Source: Erythrobacter sp. CCH5-A1 (GTDB lineage Bacteria; Pseudomonadota; Alphaproteobacteria; Sphingomonadales; Sphingomonadaceae). From it: a DNA stretch of 16,488 nt. The notes under the pieces were generated by a model. It was not told the DNA's origin, ran no database searches, and saw only the letters and a program-made list of their open reading frames with translations. Shown piece after piece: positions 7,532-14,682 of the stretch. The stretch spans positions 1 to 16,488 of the forward strand of contig NZ_LSKQ01000165.1 in assembly GCF_001557115.1 (NCBI RefSeq), read 5' to 3'. The translations under genes were made by a program, and so were the position numbers. Position 1 is the first letter of the stretch; every line of letters starts with the position of its first letter.

Positions 7532-8824
7532 ATGGCGACACGTTCCCCGAGGCCACTGACATTGGGCGGCCAGCCGCTCGGCCATGACCGCGCGAGGCGG
7601 ATGCGCTGGACGGCGACGGGGATGCTGGCGGCGATGGCGGTGATCTTCATCGCCACGCACGGCCTTGCCACCACCGGGCATCCGGCGTGGGGCTACATCA
7701 ACGCCTTCGCCGAAGCCGCGATGGTGGGCGGCCTTGCCGACTGGTTTGCGGTCACCGCGCTGTTCCGCCATCCCCTCGGCCTGCCGATCCCCCACACCGC
7801 GATCATCCCCGAGAACAAGGACCGCATCGCCGATACGATGGCGGCCTTCCTGCGCGAGAATTTCCTGACGCCTGCCGTGGTCGCGCGGCGCATGTCGGCC
7901 ATGAATATCGCCAAGGCGGCGGGCGAGTTTCTCGCCGCTTCGCCCGAACGCGGCGAGAGCGATCACCGCTCGCGCATCACCAGCGGCGCGGCGGAGCTGC
8001 TGGCCGAGGTGCTCGAATCACTGGATCCTGACCGGCTCGGCAACCAGGTGCGCTCCGGCCTCGCCGCGCAGCTCGCCAAGCTCGACATCGCCCCGCTCGC
8101 CGGCCGGATGATCGAGAGCGCGATGACCGACAAGCGCCACCAGCCGCTGATCGACGGCTTCGTGCGCTGGGCGGGCCTCACCATCGAGGACAACGAGGAA
8201 ACCCTGCGCGAGATCATCCACCAGCGCGTGTCGGGCGTGCTGCGCTGGGCGGGGATCGACAAGACCATCTCCTCGAGCGTGCTCGACGGGCTGTACAAGC
8301 TGCTCGCCGAGGTGCTGGTCAACCCCGACCACCCCTTGCGCGGCAAGATCGAGGAGGGGCTCGCCAAGCTCGGCCAGGACCTGCAGCACGATCCCGAAAC
8401 CCGCGCCAAGGTCGAGGACATGAAGCGCGACCTCATCGCCAACCCGGCGGTGGCGGTGTGGTGGACGGGGGTGTGGGAGCGCATCCGCCAGTCCCTGATC
8501 CGCCGCGCACGCGATCCCGAGAGCCAGATGGGCGCGGAGATGCGCAACATGCTCGCCGAACTGGGCGAGGCGCTCCAAGCGGACGCGCGGCTGCAACACC
8601 AGATCAACCGCTTCGCCCGCCGCACGGCGGTCGGCATCGCCACCCGCTACGGCGATCAGATCGTCCGGCTGGTGTCGGAGACGGTCAAGCGCTGGGACGC
8701 CCGCACCATCACCGACCGCGTCGAGGGCGCGGTGGGACGGGATTTGCAGTTCATTCGCATCAACGGCACGCTGGTGGGCGGGCTCGTGGGGATGACGCTG
8801 CACTTCATCAATACGGTGCTCTAG
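7532..8824 (+). CDS. DUF445 family membrane protein
   Basis: The 430-residue product fits the DUF445 family (YjiN-like), inner-membrane proteins of unknown function. It has an N-terminal membrane helix at about residues 25-45 (MRWTATGMLAAMAVIFIATH), then the family hallmark GYINAFAEAAMVGGLADWFAVTALFRHP in adjoining blocks and IPHTAIIPENKDRIADTM. A long charged helical region with repeated amphipathic segments follows, then a C-terminal membrane helix (INGTLVGGLVGMTLHFINTVL) ending at the last residue. This suggests an elongated helical domain tethered at both ends. It starts 59 bases after the RND pump but has its own promoter-like TCTAGA box ending about 9 bases before the ATG and no Shine-Dalgarno, so it may be a separate, leaderless transcript. 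Its stop lies four bases from the stop of the convergent gene. Confidence 0.9.
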   Translation: MATRSPRPLTLGGQPLGHDRARRMRWTATGMLAAMAVIFIATHGLATTGHPAWGYINAFAEAAMVGGLADWFAVTALFRHPLGLPIPHTAIIPENKDRIADTMAAFLRENFLTPAVVARRMSAMNIAKAAGEFLAASPERGESDHRSRITSGAAELLAEVLESLDPDRLGNQVRSGLAAQLAKLDIAPLAGRMIESAMTDKRHQPLIDGFVRWAGLTIEDNEETLREIIHQRVSGVLRWAGIDKTISSSVLDGLYKLLAEVLVNPDHPLRGKIEEGLAKLGQDLQHDPETRAKVEDMKRDLIANPAVAVWWTGVWERIRQSLIRRARDPESQMGAEMRNMLAELGEALQADARLQHQINRFARRTAVGIATRYGDQIVRLVSETVKRWDARTITDRVEGAVGRDLQFIRINGTLVGGLVGMTLHFINTVL

Positions 8825-8828
8825 GCCG

Positions 8829-9695
8829 CTACCCGATCCGGTAGGTGATCGTGGTCGCGAAGAGCGAGCGGAAGGGCTCGCCCGCCGCATCGCGCGCCGG
8901 TTCGAACTGCGCGCGCTGCATCACCTCGCAGGCCGGGGATTCGAGGAACTGCGTGGCAGTGGCCTTGAGGATCCGGCATTCCTCCACCTTGCCGTCCACG
9001 CCCACGATCACCCGCATGCGCATGATCCCCTGCTCGCCCCGCGCCGCTCCCGGGTACTGTGCGGTAATCCGGCGGACCAGCGCCTCCCGGTTAATCCAGC
9101 GCGCCTCGCTCGTCGCCGTCACGTGCTTTTGCGCATCGAGGCCCATCTTGGTCAGCAGATCGAGCGTGCATTTGTTGAGCACCTCGAACGCCTTGTCGAG
9201 CGCCCCGGTTTCGTAGCGCACTTCGCGCGAGCCTTGCGTGACGGCCACGAAGCGCACCGTCCTGCCCAGCGCAACGTCCATCTGGGTGAAGGGCCCGTCC
9301 GAGCCGGGCTCGCGGTTTTCCAGCGCAGATGCGGTGAGGCTGACATTGGGGAAGATCAGCGCCTGACCGATGTCACCGAAGTTGCCCTCGAAGGCGGGGG
9401 CGCGCAGCGGCTCCTGTGCGTCGTTGTATCGCAAGCTCGTCCGGTCAACGGTGCGTAACTTGCCCAAAGCGGAGCCCGCGAGCGTCAGGCCCGCGCGCTC
9501 CGACGGCCAATATTGCGTGAACACCAGCACATGCTTGTCCTCGGCGCTGCCGAACAGGCGCTGGAGCCGACATGCATCATCGCCGAAGTCGACATTCCAC
9601 GGGCCAAGGGGCTTGAGCACGACCGGCTCCGCTGCCTGCAAGGGCATGGCAAGCGCGGTGGACAGCGCGGCGAGGGCAAGAAGGGCGCGACCCAT
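8829..9695 (-). CDS. Exported protein with TonB-like C-terminal domain
   Basis: The 288-residue product has a signal peptide ([21 protein letters not shown], cleavage about residue 21-22), then a roughly 180-residue periplasmic domain I do not recognise. The C-terminal 85 or so residues resemble the TonB C-terminal fold: [54 protein letters not shown] and a final TTITYRIG strand. True TonB has a membrane anchor and a proline-rich spacer; neither is present, so this is unlikely to transduce energy and is better read as a soluble periplasmic protein borrowing the fold. The ATG is preceded by GGAGG (9704-9708, minus) at eight bases, which lies inside the terminator hairpin that follows etfA. Product confidence is good at the domain level only. 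Confidence 0.8.
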   Translation of the reverse strand: MGRALLALAALSTALAMPLQAAEPVVLKPLGPWNVDFGDDACRLQRLFGSAEDKHVLVFTQYWPSERAGLTLAGSALGKLRTVDRTSLRYNDAQEPLRAPAFEGNFGDIGQALIFPNVSLTASALENREPGSDGPFTQMDVALGRTVRFVAVTQGSREVRYETGALDKAFEVLNKCTLDLLTKMGLDAQKHVTATSEARWINREALVRRITAQYPGAARGEQGIMRMRVIVGVDGKVEECRILKATATQFLESPACEVMQRAQFEPARDAAGEPFRSLFATTITYRIG

Positions 9696-9698
9696 ATG

Positions 9699-9735
9699 AA
9701 AAACCTCCGGCAGTCATGCGAGACTGCCGGAGGTT
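9699..9735 (-). terminator. Intrinsic terminator after etfA, overlapping the next RBS
   Basis: On the minus strand a perfect 14-base-pair GC-rich stem (9722-9735 with 9702-9715) and a 6-base loop is followed by a short T-run whose first bases lie in the stem (9703-9699). It starts 33 bases after the etfA stop. The 3' arm contains GGAGG, the ribosome binding site of the gene starting at 9695. Confidence 0.82.
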
Positions 9736-9768
9736 CTCTGTAAAATAAAGACCTTTGTGATGAACGTC

Positions 9769-10698
9769 TTACAGCGCGTTCGTCAGCTCCGGCACCGCCG
9801 TGAACAGGTCCGCCACGAGGCCGACGTCTGCCACCTGGAAGATCGGCGCGTCTTCGTCCTTGTTGATGGCGATGATGACCTTGGAGTCCTTCATGCCCGC
9901 AAGGTGCTGGATCGCGCCCGAGATGCCGATCGCGAAGTAGACTTCCGGCGCGACGATCTTTCCGGTCTGGCCGACCTGGTAGTCGTTCGGCACATAGCCC
10001 GCGTCGACCGCCGCGCGGCTCGCGCCGATGGCGGCGCCGAGCTTGTCGGCAAGCGGCGTGATGGTCGCCTCGAAGGTTTCCGCGTCCTTCAGCGCGCGGC
10101 CGCCCGAGACGATGATCTTGGCGCTGGTGAGTTCCGGGCGCTCGCTCTTGGCGATTTCCGAGCTGACGAAGGTCGAGATGCCTGCGTCACCCGCGCCGCC
10201 GACGGCTTCGATGGTGCCCGAACCGCCCTCGGTCGCCGCCTTCTCGAACGCGGTGCCACGCACGGTGATGACCAGCTTGGCGTCGCTCGATTCGACCGTC
10301 GCGATGGCGTTGCCGGCGTAGATCGGGCGAGTGAAGGTCTTGGGGCCTTCGACCGACAGGATCTCGCTGACCTGCATCACGTCGAGGTGCGCGGCGACGC
10401 GCGGGGCGACGTTCTTGCCCTGGGTGGTGGCGGGCGCGAGGAAGGCGTCGTGATCGGCCATCAGCGCGGCAGCGAGCGGCGCGACGTTCTCGGCAAGGCC
10501 GTTGGCATAGGCCGCGTCATCCGCGACGTGGACCTTGCCGACGCCTGCGATCTTGGCAGCAGCCTCGGCCACCGCGCCGCAATTGTGGCCCGCAACCAGC
10601 AGGTGCACTTCGCCGAGCTTCGCAGCGGCGGTCACGACCGGCAGGGTCGCGTCGGCCAGCTTGGTGTTGTCATGTTCGACGAGAACCAGAGTCTTCAT
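9769..10698 (-). CDS. etfA: Electron transfer flavoprotein alpha subunit
   Basis: EtfA forms the FAD-carrying heterodimer with EtfB, taking electrons from acyl-CoA and related dehydrogenases and passing them to ETF:ubiquinone oxidoreductase. The 309-residue product has normal length. The C-terminal FAD domain is clear: [10 protein letters not shown] (about 195-204), [11 protein letters not shown] (225-235), the signature [20 protein letters not shown] (241-260) followed by GAIQHLAGM, and [14 protein letters not shown] (278-291). The N-terminal half (residues 1-185) is the alpha/beta domain shared with EtfB. AAGGAA lies about 8-10 bases before the ATG. It follows etfB by 30 bases and ends at a strong terminator, so etfB-etfA is a two-gene transcript or the end of a longer one. 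Confidence 0.97.
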   Translation of the reverse strand: MKTLVLVEHDNTKLADATLPVVTAAAKLGEVHLLVAGHNCGAVAEAAAKIAGVGKVHVADDAAYANGLAENVAPLAAALMADHDAFLAPATTQGKNVAPRVAAHLDVMQVSEILSVEGPKTFTRPIYAGNAIATVESSDAKLVITVRGTAFEKAATEGGSGTIEAVGGAGDAGISTFVSSEIAKSERPELTSAKIIVSGGRALKDAETFEATITPLADKLGAAIGASRAAVDAGYVPNDYQVGQTGKIVAPEVYFAIGISGAIQHLAGMKDSKVIIAINKDEDAPIFQVADVGLVADLFTAVPELTNAL

Positions 10699-10728
10699 CT
10701 CGAGTGTTCCTTATATCCGGGGGCGGGC

Positions 10729-11475
10729 TCAGGCGATGCCGAGCGCCTTGACCTTCTCGACCAGCGCGGCGACGTCGGCGACCTTGACGCCGGCCTGGCG
10801 CACGGCGGGCTCTTCGACCTTGAGGGTCTTCAAACGCGGGGCGAGGTCGACGCCGTAATCGGCAGCGGTCTTGGTCGCGAGCGGCTTCTGCTTCGCCTTC
10901 ATGATGTTGGGCAGCGAGGCGTAGCGAGGCTCGTTGAGGCGCAGGTCGGTGGTGACGATCGCGGGGAGCGCGAGCTTGACGGTCTGAAGACCGCCATCGA
11001 CTTCGCGCTTCACGGTCACGCTGTCGCCCTCGACCTCGACGGTATTCGCAAAAGTGCCCTGCGGACGGCCCATCAGCGCGGCGAGCATCTGGCCGGTCTG
11101 GTTGCTGTCGTCGCTGATCGACTGCTTGCCGAGGATCACGAGGCCGGGGGCCTCTTCATCGGCGATGGCCTTCAAAATCTTGGCGACCGCCAGCGGCTCG
11201 ACCTCTTCCTCGGTCTCGACGAGGATCGCGCGGTCAGCACCCATGGCGAGCGCGGTGCGCAGGGTTTCCTGCGCCTTGGCCGGGCCGATCGAGACGGCGA
11301 CGATTTCGGTCGCCGCGCCCTTTTCCTTGAGGCGGATGGCTTCCTCGACCGCGATCTCGTCGAACGGGTTCATGCTCATCTTGACGTTGGCAAGGTCGAC
11401 GCCGGTGCCGTCGGCCTTGACCCGCGGCTTGACGTTGTAATCGATCACCCGCTTGACGGGGACGAGGATCTTCAT
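10729..11475 (-). CDS. etfB: Electron transfer flavoprotein beta subunit
   Basis: EtfB is the partner of EtfA and binds AMP as a structural ligand. The 248-residue product is full length. It begins [20 protein letters not shown], has the conserved [17 protein letters not shown] region (about 35-52), the AMP-site stretch [17 protein letters not shown] (114-130), and the ETF-beta signature [20 protein letters not shown] with [18 protein letters not shown] following (about 155-192). The ATG at 11475 has a GAGGAAGGA ribosome binding site upstream. A promoter-like element overlapped by a palindrome lies 55-90 bases upstream, suggesting control in step with acyl-CoA catabolism; that link is inference. 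Confidence 0.97.
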   Translation of the reverse strand: MKILVPVKRVIDYNVKPRVKADGTGVDLANVKMSMNPFDEIAVEEAIRLKEKGAATEIVAVSIGPAKAQETLRTALAMGADRAILVETEEEVEPLAVAKILKAIADEEAPGLVILGKQSISDDSNQTGQMLAALMGRPQGTFANTVEVEGDSVTVKREVDGGLQTVKLALPAIVTTDLRLNEPRYASLPNIMKAKQKPLATKTAADYGVDLAPRLKTLKVEEPAVRQAGVKVADVAALVEKVKALGIA

Positions 11476-11527
11476 GGGTTTGTCCTTCCTCTCAAAGAAT
11501 CACGTGACGCCTGACAGCGCCTTGGCC

Positions 11528-11570
11528 GCCCGCCTAGCTTGCGTTTACGTAAACGTCAAGCGAGGCGGGC
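11528..11570 (-). promoter_or_regulatory. Palindromic operator over the etfB promoter
   Basis: A perfect 14-base palindrome CGTTTACGTAAACG (11542-11555) lies inside wider arms (11528-11541 with 11557-11570, one mismatch). On the minus strand it overlaps TTGACG (11559-11554), a good -35 box, with TAGGCG 17 bases later as a weaker -10 (11536-11531), about 55 bases before the etfB ATG. The ACGT-type symmetry resembles, from memory, operators of LiuR-like MerR regulators of branched-chain amino acid and fatty acid breakdown. The outer arms could also form the 3' end of the sucC transcript. Confidence 0.6.
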
Positions 11571-11633
11571 CGCAGTTCCGGCCGGTCGGGGAGGATACGT
11601 GTCCAGCCCCGCCCGGGATGTCTTCGCGCCGTC

Positions 11634-12833
11634 TCAGGCGGCCTTCTTCACTTCCGCGACGATCTTCTTGGCCGCATCGCCGAGGTTGTCGGCGGGCACG
11701 ATCGCGAGGCCCGAATTGGCGAGGATCGCCTTGCCTTCGGCCACGTTGGTGCCTTCGAGGCGGACGACCAGCGGGACCTGGAGGTTCACGTCCTTGGCCG
11801 CCTGAACGATCCCGTTGGCGATCACGTCGCACTTCATGATCCCGCCGAAGATGTTGACGAGGATCCCCTCGACCGCCGGGTCCTTGAGGATGATCTTGAA
11901 GGCTGCCGTCACCTTCTCGGTGGTGGCACCGCCGCCCACGTCGAGGAAGTTCGCGGGAAAGGCGCCGTTGAGCTTGATGATGTCCATCGTCGCCATCGCG
12001 AGGCCTGCGCCGTTGACCATGCAGCCGATGTTGCCGTCGAGCTTGATGTAGGCGAGGTCGTATTCGCTGGCTTCGACTTCGGCCGGGTCTTCCTCGGTCT
12101 CGTCGCGCAGGGCTTCGATGTCGGGGTGGCGGTAGAGGGCGTTGCCGTCAAAGCTCATCTTGGCGTCGAGCACCAGCAGCTTGCCGTCCTCGCTTTCGAC
12201 CAGCGGGTTGATTTCGAGCATCTCGCAATCGGTGGCGAGGAATGCGTCGTAGAGCTGCTTCGCCAGCTTCTGCGCCTGCTTGTTGAGATCGCCCTGGAGC
12301 TTCAGCGCGAAGGCCACGGCGCGGCCGTGGTGCGGCTGGAAGCCCTGCGCGGGGTCGATCGAGAAGGTGGTGATCAGTTCGGGCGTGTCATGCGCCACGG
12401 TCTCGATGTCCATCCCGCCCTCGGTCGAGACGACGAAGGCGACGCGGCCCGAAGCACGGTCGACCAGCAGCGAGAGGTAGTATTCCTTGGCGATGTCGAC
12501 GCCGTCGGTGATGTAGAGGCGGTTGACCTGCTTGCCCGCTTCGCCGGTCTGGATGGTGACCAGCGTGTTGCCGAGCATTTCCTCGGCATGGGCGCGGACT
12601 TCATCGAGGCTCTTGGCGAGGCGCACGCCGCCCTTGGCATCAGCCGGAAGTTCCTTGAACTTGCCCTTCCCGCGCCCGCCGGCGTGGATCTGCGCCTTCA
12701 CGACATAGAGCGGCCCGGGCAGCTGCTTGGCGGCCTCGACCGCTTCCTCGACGCTGAGCGCGGCATGGCCCGCCGGCACCGCGATCCCGTGCTTCGCCAG
12801 CAGTTCCTTGGCCTGATATTCGTGAACGTTCAT
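11634..12833 (-). CDS. sucC: Succinate–CoA ligase (ADP-forming) beta subunit
   Basis: SucC is the ATP-grasp beta subunit of succinyl-CoA synthetase, which makes ATP or GTP from succinyl-CoA in the TCA cycle. At 399 residues it is full length. It opens with [20 protein letters not shown], has the nucleotide-binding [14 protein letters not shown] (about 44-57), the metal-binding LEINPL stretch, [31 protein letters not shown] and the C-terminal [16 protein letters not shown]. The phosphorylated histidine belongs to the alpha subunit SucD, which is not beside it: the downstream neighbours are etfB and etfA. The ATG at 12833 lies ten bases after GAAGGGA. A 158-base gap with its own promoter-like element separates it from etfB, so co-transcription is possible but not required. 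Confidence 0.97.
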   Translation of the reverse strand: MNVHEYQAKELLAKHGIAVPAGHAALSVEEAVEAAKQLPGPLYVVKAQIHAGGRGKGKFKELPADAKGGVRLAKSLDEVRAHAEEMLGNTLVTIQTGEAGKQVNRLYITDGVDIAKEYYLSLLVDRASGRVAFVVSTEGGMDIETVAHDTPELITTFSIDPAQGFQPHHGRAVAFALKLQGDLNKQAQKLAKQLYDAFLATDCEMLEINPLVESEDGKLLVLDAKMSFDGNALYRHPDIEALRDETEEDPAEVEASEYDLAYIKLDGNIGCMVNGAGLAMATMDIIKLNGAFPANFLDVGGGATTEKVTAAFKIILKDPAVEGILVNIFGGIMKCDVIANGIVQAAKDVNLQVPLVVRLEGTNVAEGKAILANSGLAIVPADNLGDAAKKIVAEVKKAA

Positions 12834-12946
12834 TGCGTATCGATCCCTTCAATGAGTTCCTGGGGAGAGGTTCGTCCACGCGGGGCCTAAGCACGGATCG
12901 CCCCTCTTGAAAAGTGCCCTCGGCACGGCCAACACGGGGGCCTGCC
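12834..12946. promoter_or_regulatory. Divergent gap between sucC and the CysQ-like gene
   Basis: This 113-base gap must hold promoters for two divergent genes. On the plus strand TTGAAA (12907-12912) is a fair -35, but the base run 17 positions later (CAACAC) is a poor -10. A small hairpin GTGCC/GGCAC lies at 12914-12926. On the minus strand the best -10-like element is TGCTTA upstream of sucC. None is strong. Confidence 0.3.
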
Positions 12947-13723
12947 ATGATTGACAGGTCGCACCTTCAGACAATCGTCCGCGAGGCGGGCCGCATCGCC
13001 CATTCGCGCTGGCCGGGGGCGGGTCATGACCTCCATTCGTGGGACAAGACTCCGGGCAATCCGGTGAGCGAGGCCGATCTCGAGGTCGACCGATTCCTCA
13101 AGCGCGAACTGGGCCGGTTGCTGCCTTCGGCCGCGTGGCTGTCCGAGGAAACCGCCGATGACAAGGCGCGCACGCAAAGCGGTCTCATCTGGCTGGTCGA
13201 CCCGATCGACGGCACCCGCGATTTCGTGCGCGGGCGGACCGGCTGGGCGGTGTCGGTGGCGCTGGTGAGCGCCGGGCGGCCGCTGATCGGGATGCTCTCG
13301 GCGCCCGCGCGGGGAGAGGAGTGGGTCGCGGTCGCAGGGCAGGGCGCGACCCGCAACGGCGAGACGATCCGGGCGAGCGGGCGCACGCAGTTCTCCGGGG
13401 CACGGGTGCCGGCCCACAATCTGCCGTCCGAAGACAGCGATCTCGTGCTGGTCGACCAGCCCAATTCGATTGCGCTCAGGATCGCGATGGTCGCCGCCGA
13501 CGAGGCCGATCTCGTCGCGACCCTGCGCTGGGGCTACGAGTGGGACATCGCGGCGGCCACTCTGATCGCGCGCGAGGCCGGGGCCGAGGTTACCGACGCC
13601 TTCGGCCGCCCGCTCGCCTACAACAAGCACGATCCGCGCGATTTCGGCGTGCTGGTGTGCTCGCCCGCGATCCACGCCGCCGCGGTCGAGCGGCTGGCGG
13701 AACGGGCCAAGGCGCTGCGCTGA
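12947..13723 (+). CDS. Inositol monophosphatase family; probable 3'(2'),5'-bisphosphate nucleotidase
   Basis: This 258-residue Mg-dependent phosphatase belongs to the inositol monophosphatase superfamily. The metal-binding residues are visible: E67-E68 in SEETAD, the DPIDGT motif at residues 85-90 (IWLVDPIDGTRDFVRG), and W199-D200 in the second motif (YEWDIAAATLIAREAGAEVTD). The substrate-facing GNPVSEADLEVD at about 37-48 is also typical. Members of this shape are usually CysQ, which removes the 3' phosphate of PAP made during sulfate assimilation, or inositol-1-phosphatases; the sequence alone does not decide, and no cys genes adjoin. The ATG at 12947 is chosen over an in-frame GTG at 12914, which would add 11 residues unlike the family and overlap a hairpin. 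It is convergent with the OmpA-family gene. Confidence 0.88.
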   Translation: MIDRSHLQTIVREAGRIAHSRWPGAGHDLHSWDKTPGNPVSEADLEVDRFLKRELGRLLPSAAWLSEETADDKARTQSGLIWLVDPIDGTRDFVRGRTGWAVSVALVSAGRPLIGMLSAPARGEEWVAVAGQGATRNGETIRASGRTQFSGARVPAHNLPSEDSDLVLVDQPNSIALRIAMVAADEADLVATLRWGYEWDIAAATLIAREAGAEVTDAFGRPLAYNKHDPRDFGVLVCSPAIHAAAVERLAERAKALR

Positions 13724-13727
13724 AACA

Positions 13728-13757
13728 CAAAACGGGCCACCCGCGAGGGCAGCCCGT
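13728..13757 (-). terminator. Terminator of the OmpA-family lipoprotein gene
   Basis: ACGGGC (13732-13737) pairs with GCCCGT (13752-13757), with an inner CCC/GGG pair around a GCGA loop. On the minus strand the stem is followed by TTTTGTGTTT. It starts 20 bases after the minus-strand stop and four bases after the convergent plus-strand stop. Confidence 0.7.
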
Positions 13758-13777
13758 CCTGTGCCTTGTCAGCGAAA

Positions 13778-14479
13778 TCAGTTCCCGGCGCGGGCCCTGC
13801 TCACGTCATCCTGGCTCACCGGGATGATCTTGATCTCGACCCGGCGGTTCAGCGGCTCGTTGACGTTGTCGCCGGTCTTGACGCGCAGGTAGTCGTACTG
13901 CTCGCCGAAGCCCTTGGTCGCCATCCGCGCTCGCGCCACGCCCTTGGCGGCGAGGTAATCGGCGACCGCCTGGGCACGGCGGTCAGAGAGCGCCTGGTTG
14001 GTCGTCGGCGAACCGGTGGTGTCGGTGAAGCCGTACACGTCGATCAGGCTGTTGGGGTACTTGATGAGCGTCTCGGCGACCGAATCCAGCGTAGTGTAGA
14101 AGCCCGGGTTGATCGCCGCCGAGCCGGTGGCGAAGGTCACCCCGTCGGGCAGGCGCACGAGGATCGCGTCCTGATCGCCGACTTCCTCGACATCGACGCC
14201 GCTGCCCGCGGTCTGTTCCTTCAGCTCCTTGATCTGGTCGTCATACTGCTTGCCGAGCACCGCGCCCGCCGAGCCGCCGATGCCCGCACCGATGATGCGC
14301 CCCGCATCGCCGCCGATCGCGCCGCCGAGCAGATAGCCGAGCGTGCCGCCCAGCCCCACGCCGATCGCGGTGCGCGAGATCTTCTTCTCGCCGGTGTTGG
14401 GGTCGGTGACGCAAGCGGTGGTCATGCCGAGCAGGGCGATGGCCGCGGTGCCGGTCTTGAGAACGCGCGCAATAGTCAT
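13778..14479 (-). CDS. OmpA-family lipoprotein with glycine zipper
   Basis: The 233-residue product is an envelope protein. Residues 1-23 form a lipoprotein-like signal ending LLGMTTAC; C23 is the likely lipidation site, although the -3 residue is T and not the usual L. A glycine-zipper segment at about 37-78 (repeated GGxxG: GVGLGGTLGYLLGGAIGG, then GIGGSAGAVLG) could insert in a membrane. The C-terminal OmpA-like domain (about 100-225) has GVTFATGSAAINP, the DVYGFTDTTGSPTTNQALSD run, RRAQAVADYL and NRRVEIKI, which in this family bind peptidoglycan diaminopimelate. It probably ties the outer membrane to the cell wall. GGGAGG lies eight bases before the ATG. It is not the tol-pal Pal gene by context, since no tol genes adjoin. 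Confidence 0.9.
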   Translation of the reverse strand: MTIARVLKTGTAAIALLGMTTACVTDPNTGEKKISRTAIGVGLGGTLGYLLGGAIGGDAGRIIGAGIGGSAGAVLGKQYDDQIKELKEQTAGSGVDVEEVGDQDAILVRLPDGVTFATGSAAINPGFYTTLDSVAETLIKYPNSLIDVYGFTDTTGSPTTNQALSDRRAQAVADYLAAKGVARARMATKGFGEQYDYLRVKTGDNVNEPLNRRVEIKIIPVSQDDVSRARAGN

Positions 14480-14655
14480 AATCTGTGCCTCCCTTTATGT
14501 CTTTGAGACGATCCCACGCGGCCGGAATGGCGGTAAGGCGTCGTCCCGGTGGGACTAGGCGCACTTGGCCCCCGCATCCTTGACCCATGTTGAACAATCA
14601 TGCTGCCCGACGTTCAGGCTGCGGCGAGCCATGCGCCACGTGGCTGGCAACTTCG

Positions 14656-14682
14656 CCCGATTGTGCTAGCGCGGGCGGCGTG
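14656..14682 (+). promoter_or_regulatory. Putative -10 box for a leaderless CNNM transcript
   Basis: TGTGCTAGC (14662-14670) ends about ten bases before the GTG at 14680. No Shine-Dalgarno is seen before that start. The -35 region is poor. The same arrangement recurs before mnmA and the DUF445 gene. Confidence 0.35.

Noticed and set aside
3678..7562. A 1294-residue open frame on the minus strand across the RND pump
   Set aside because: It is antisense to a pump with clear family motifs; its product is His/Asp/Arg-rich low-complexity sequence, as expected from GC-rich codon shadows.
9757..11514. A 585-residue plus-strand frame across etfA and etfB
   Set aside because: Shadow of two certain genes; composition is Asp/Arg/Gly-rich with no domain.
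14587..14679. Longer N-terminus for the CNNM protein from the ATG at 14587
   Set aside because: The added 31 residues are Cys/Arg/His-rich, absent from the family as I know it, and cover the probable promoter.
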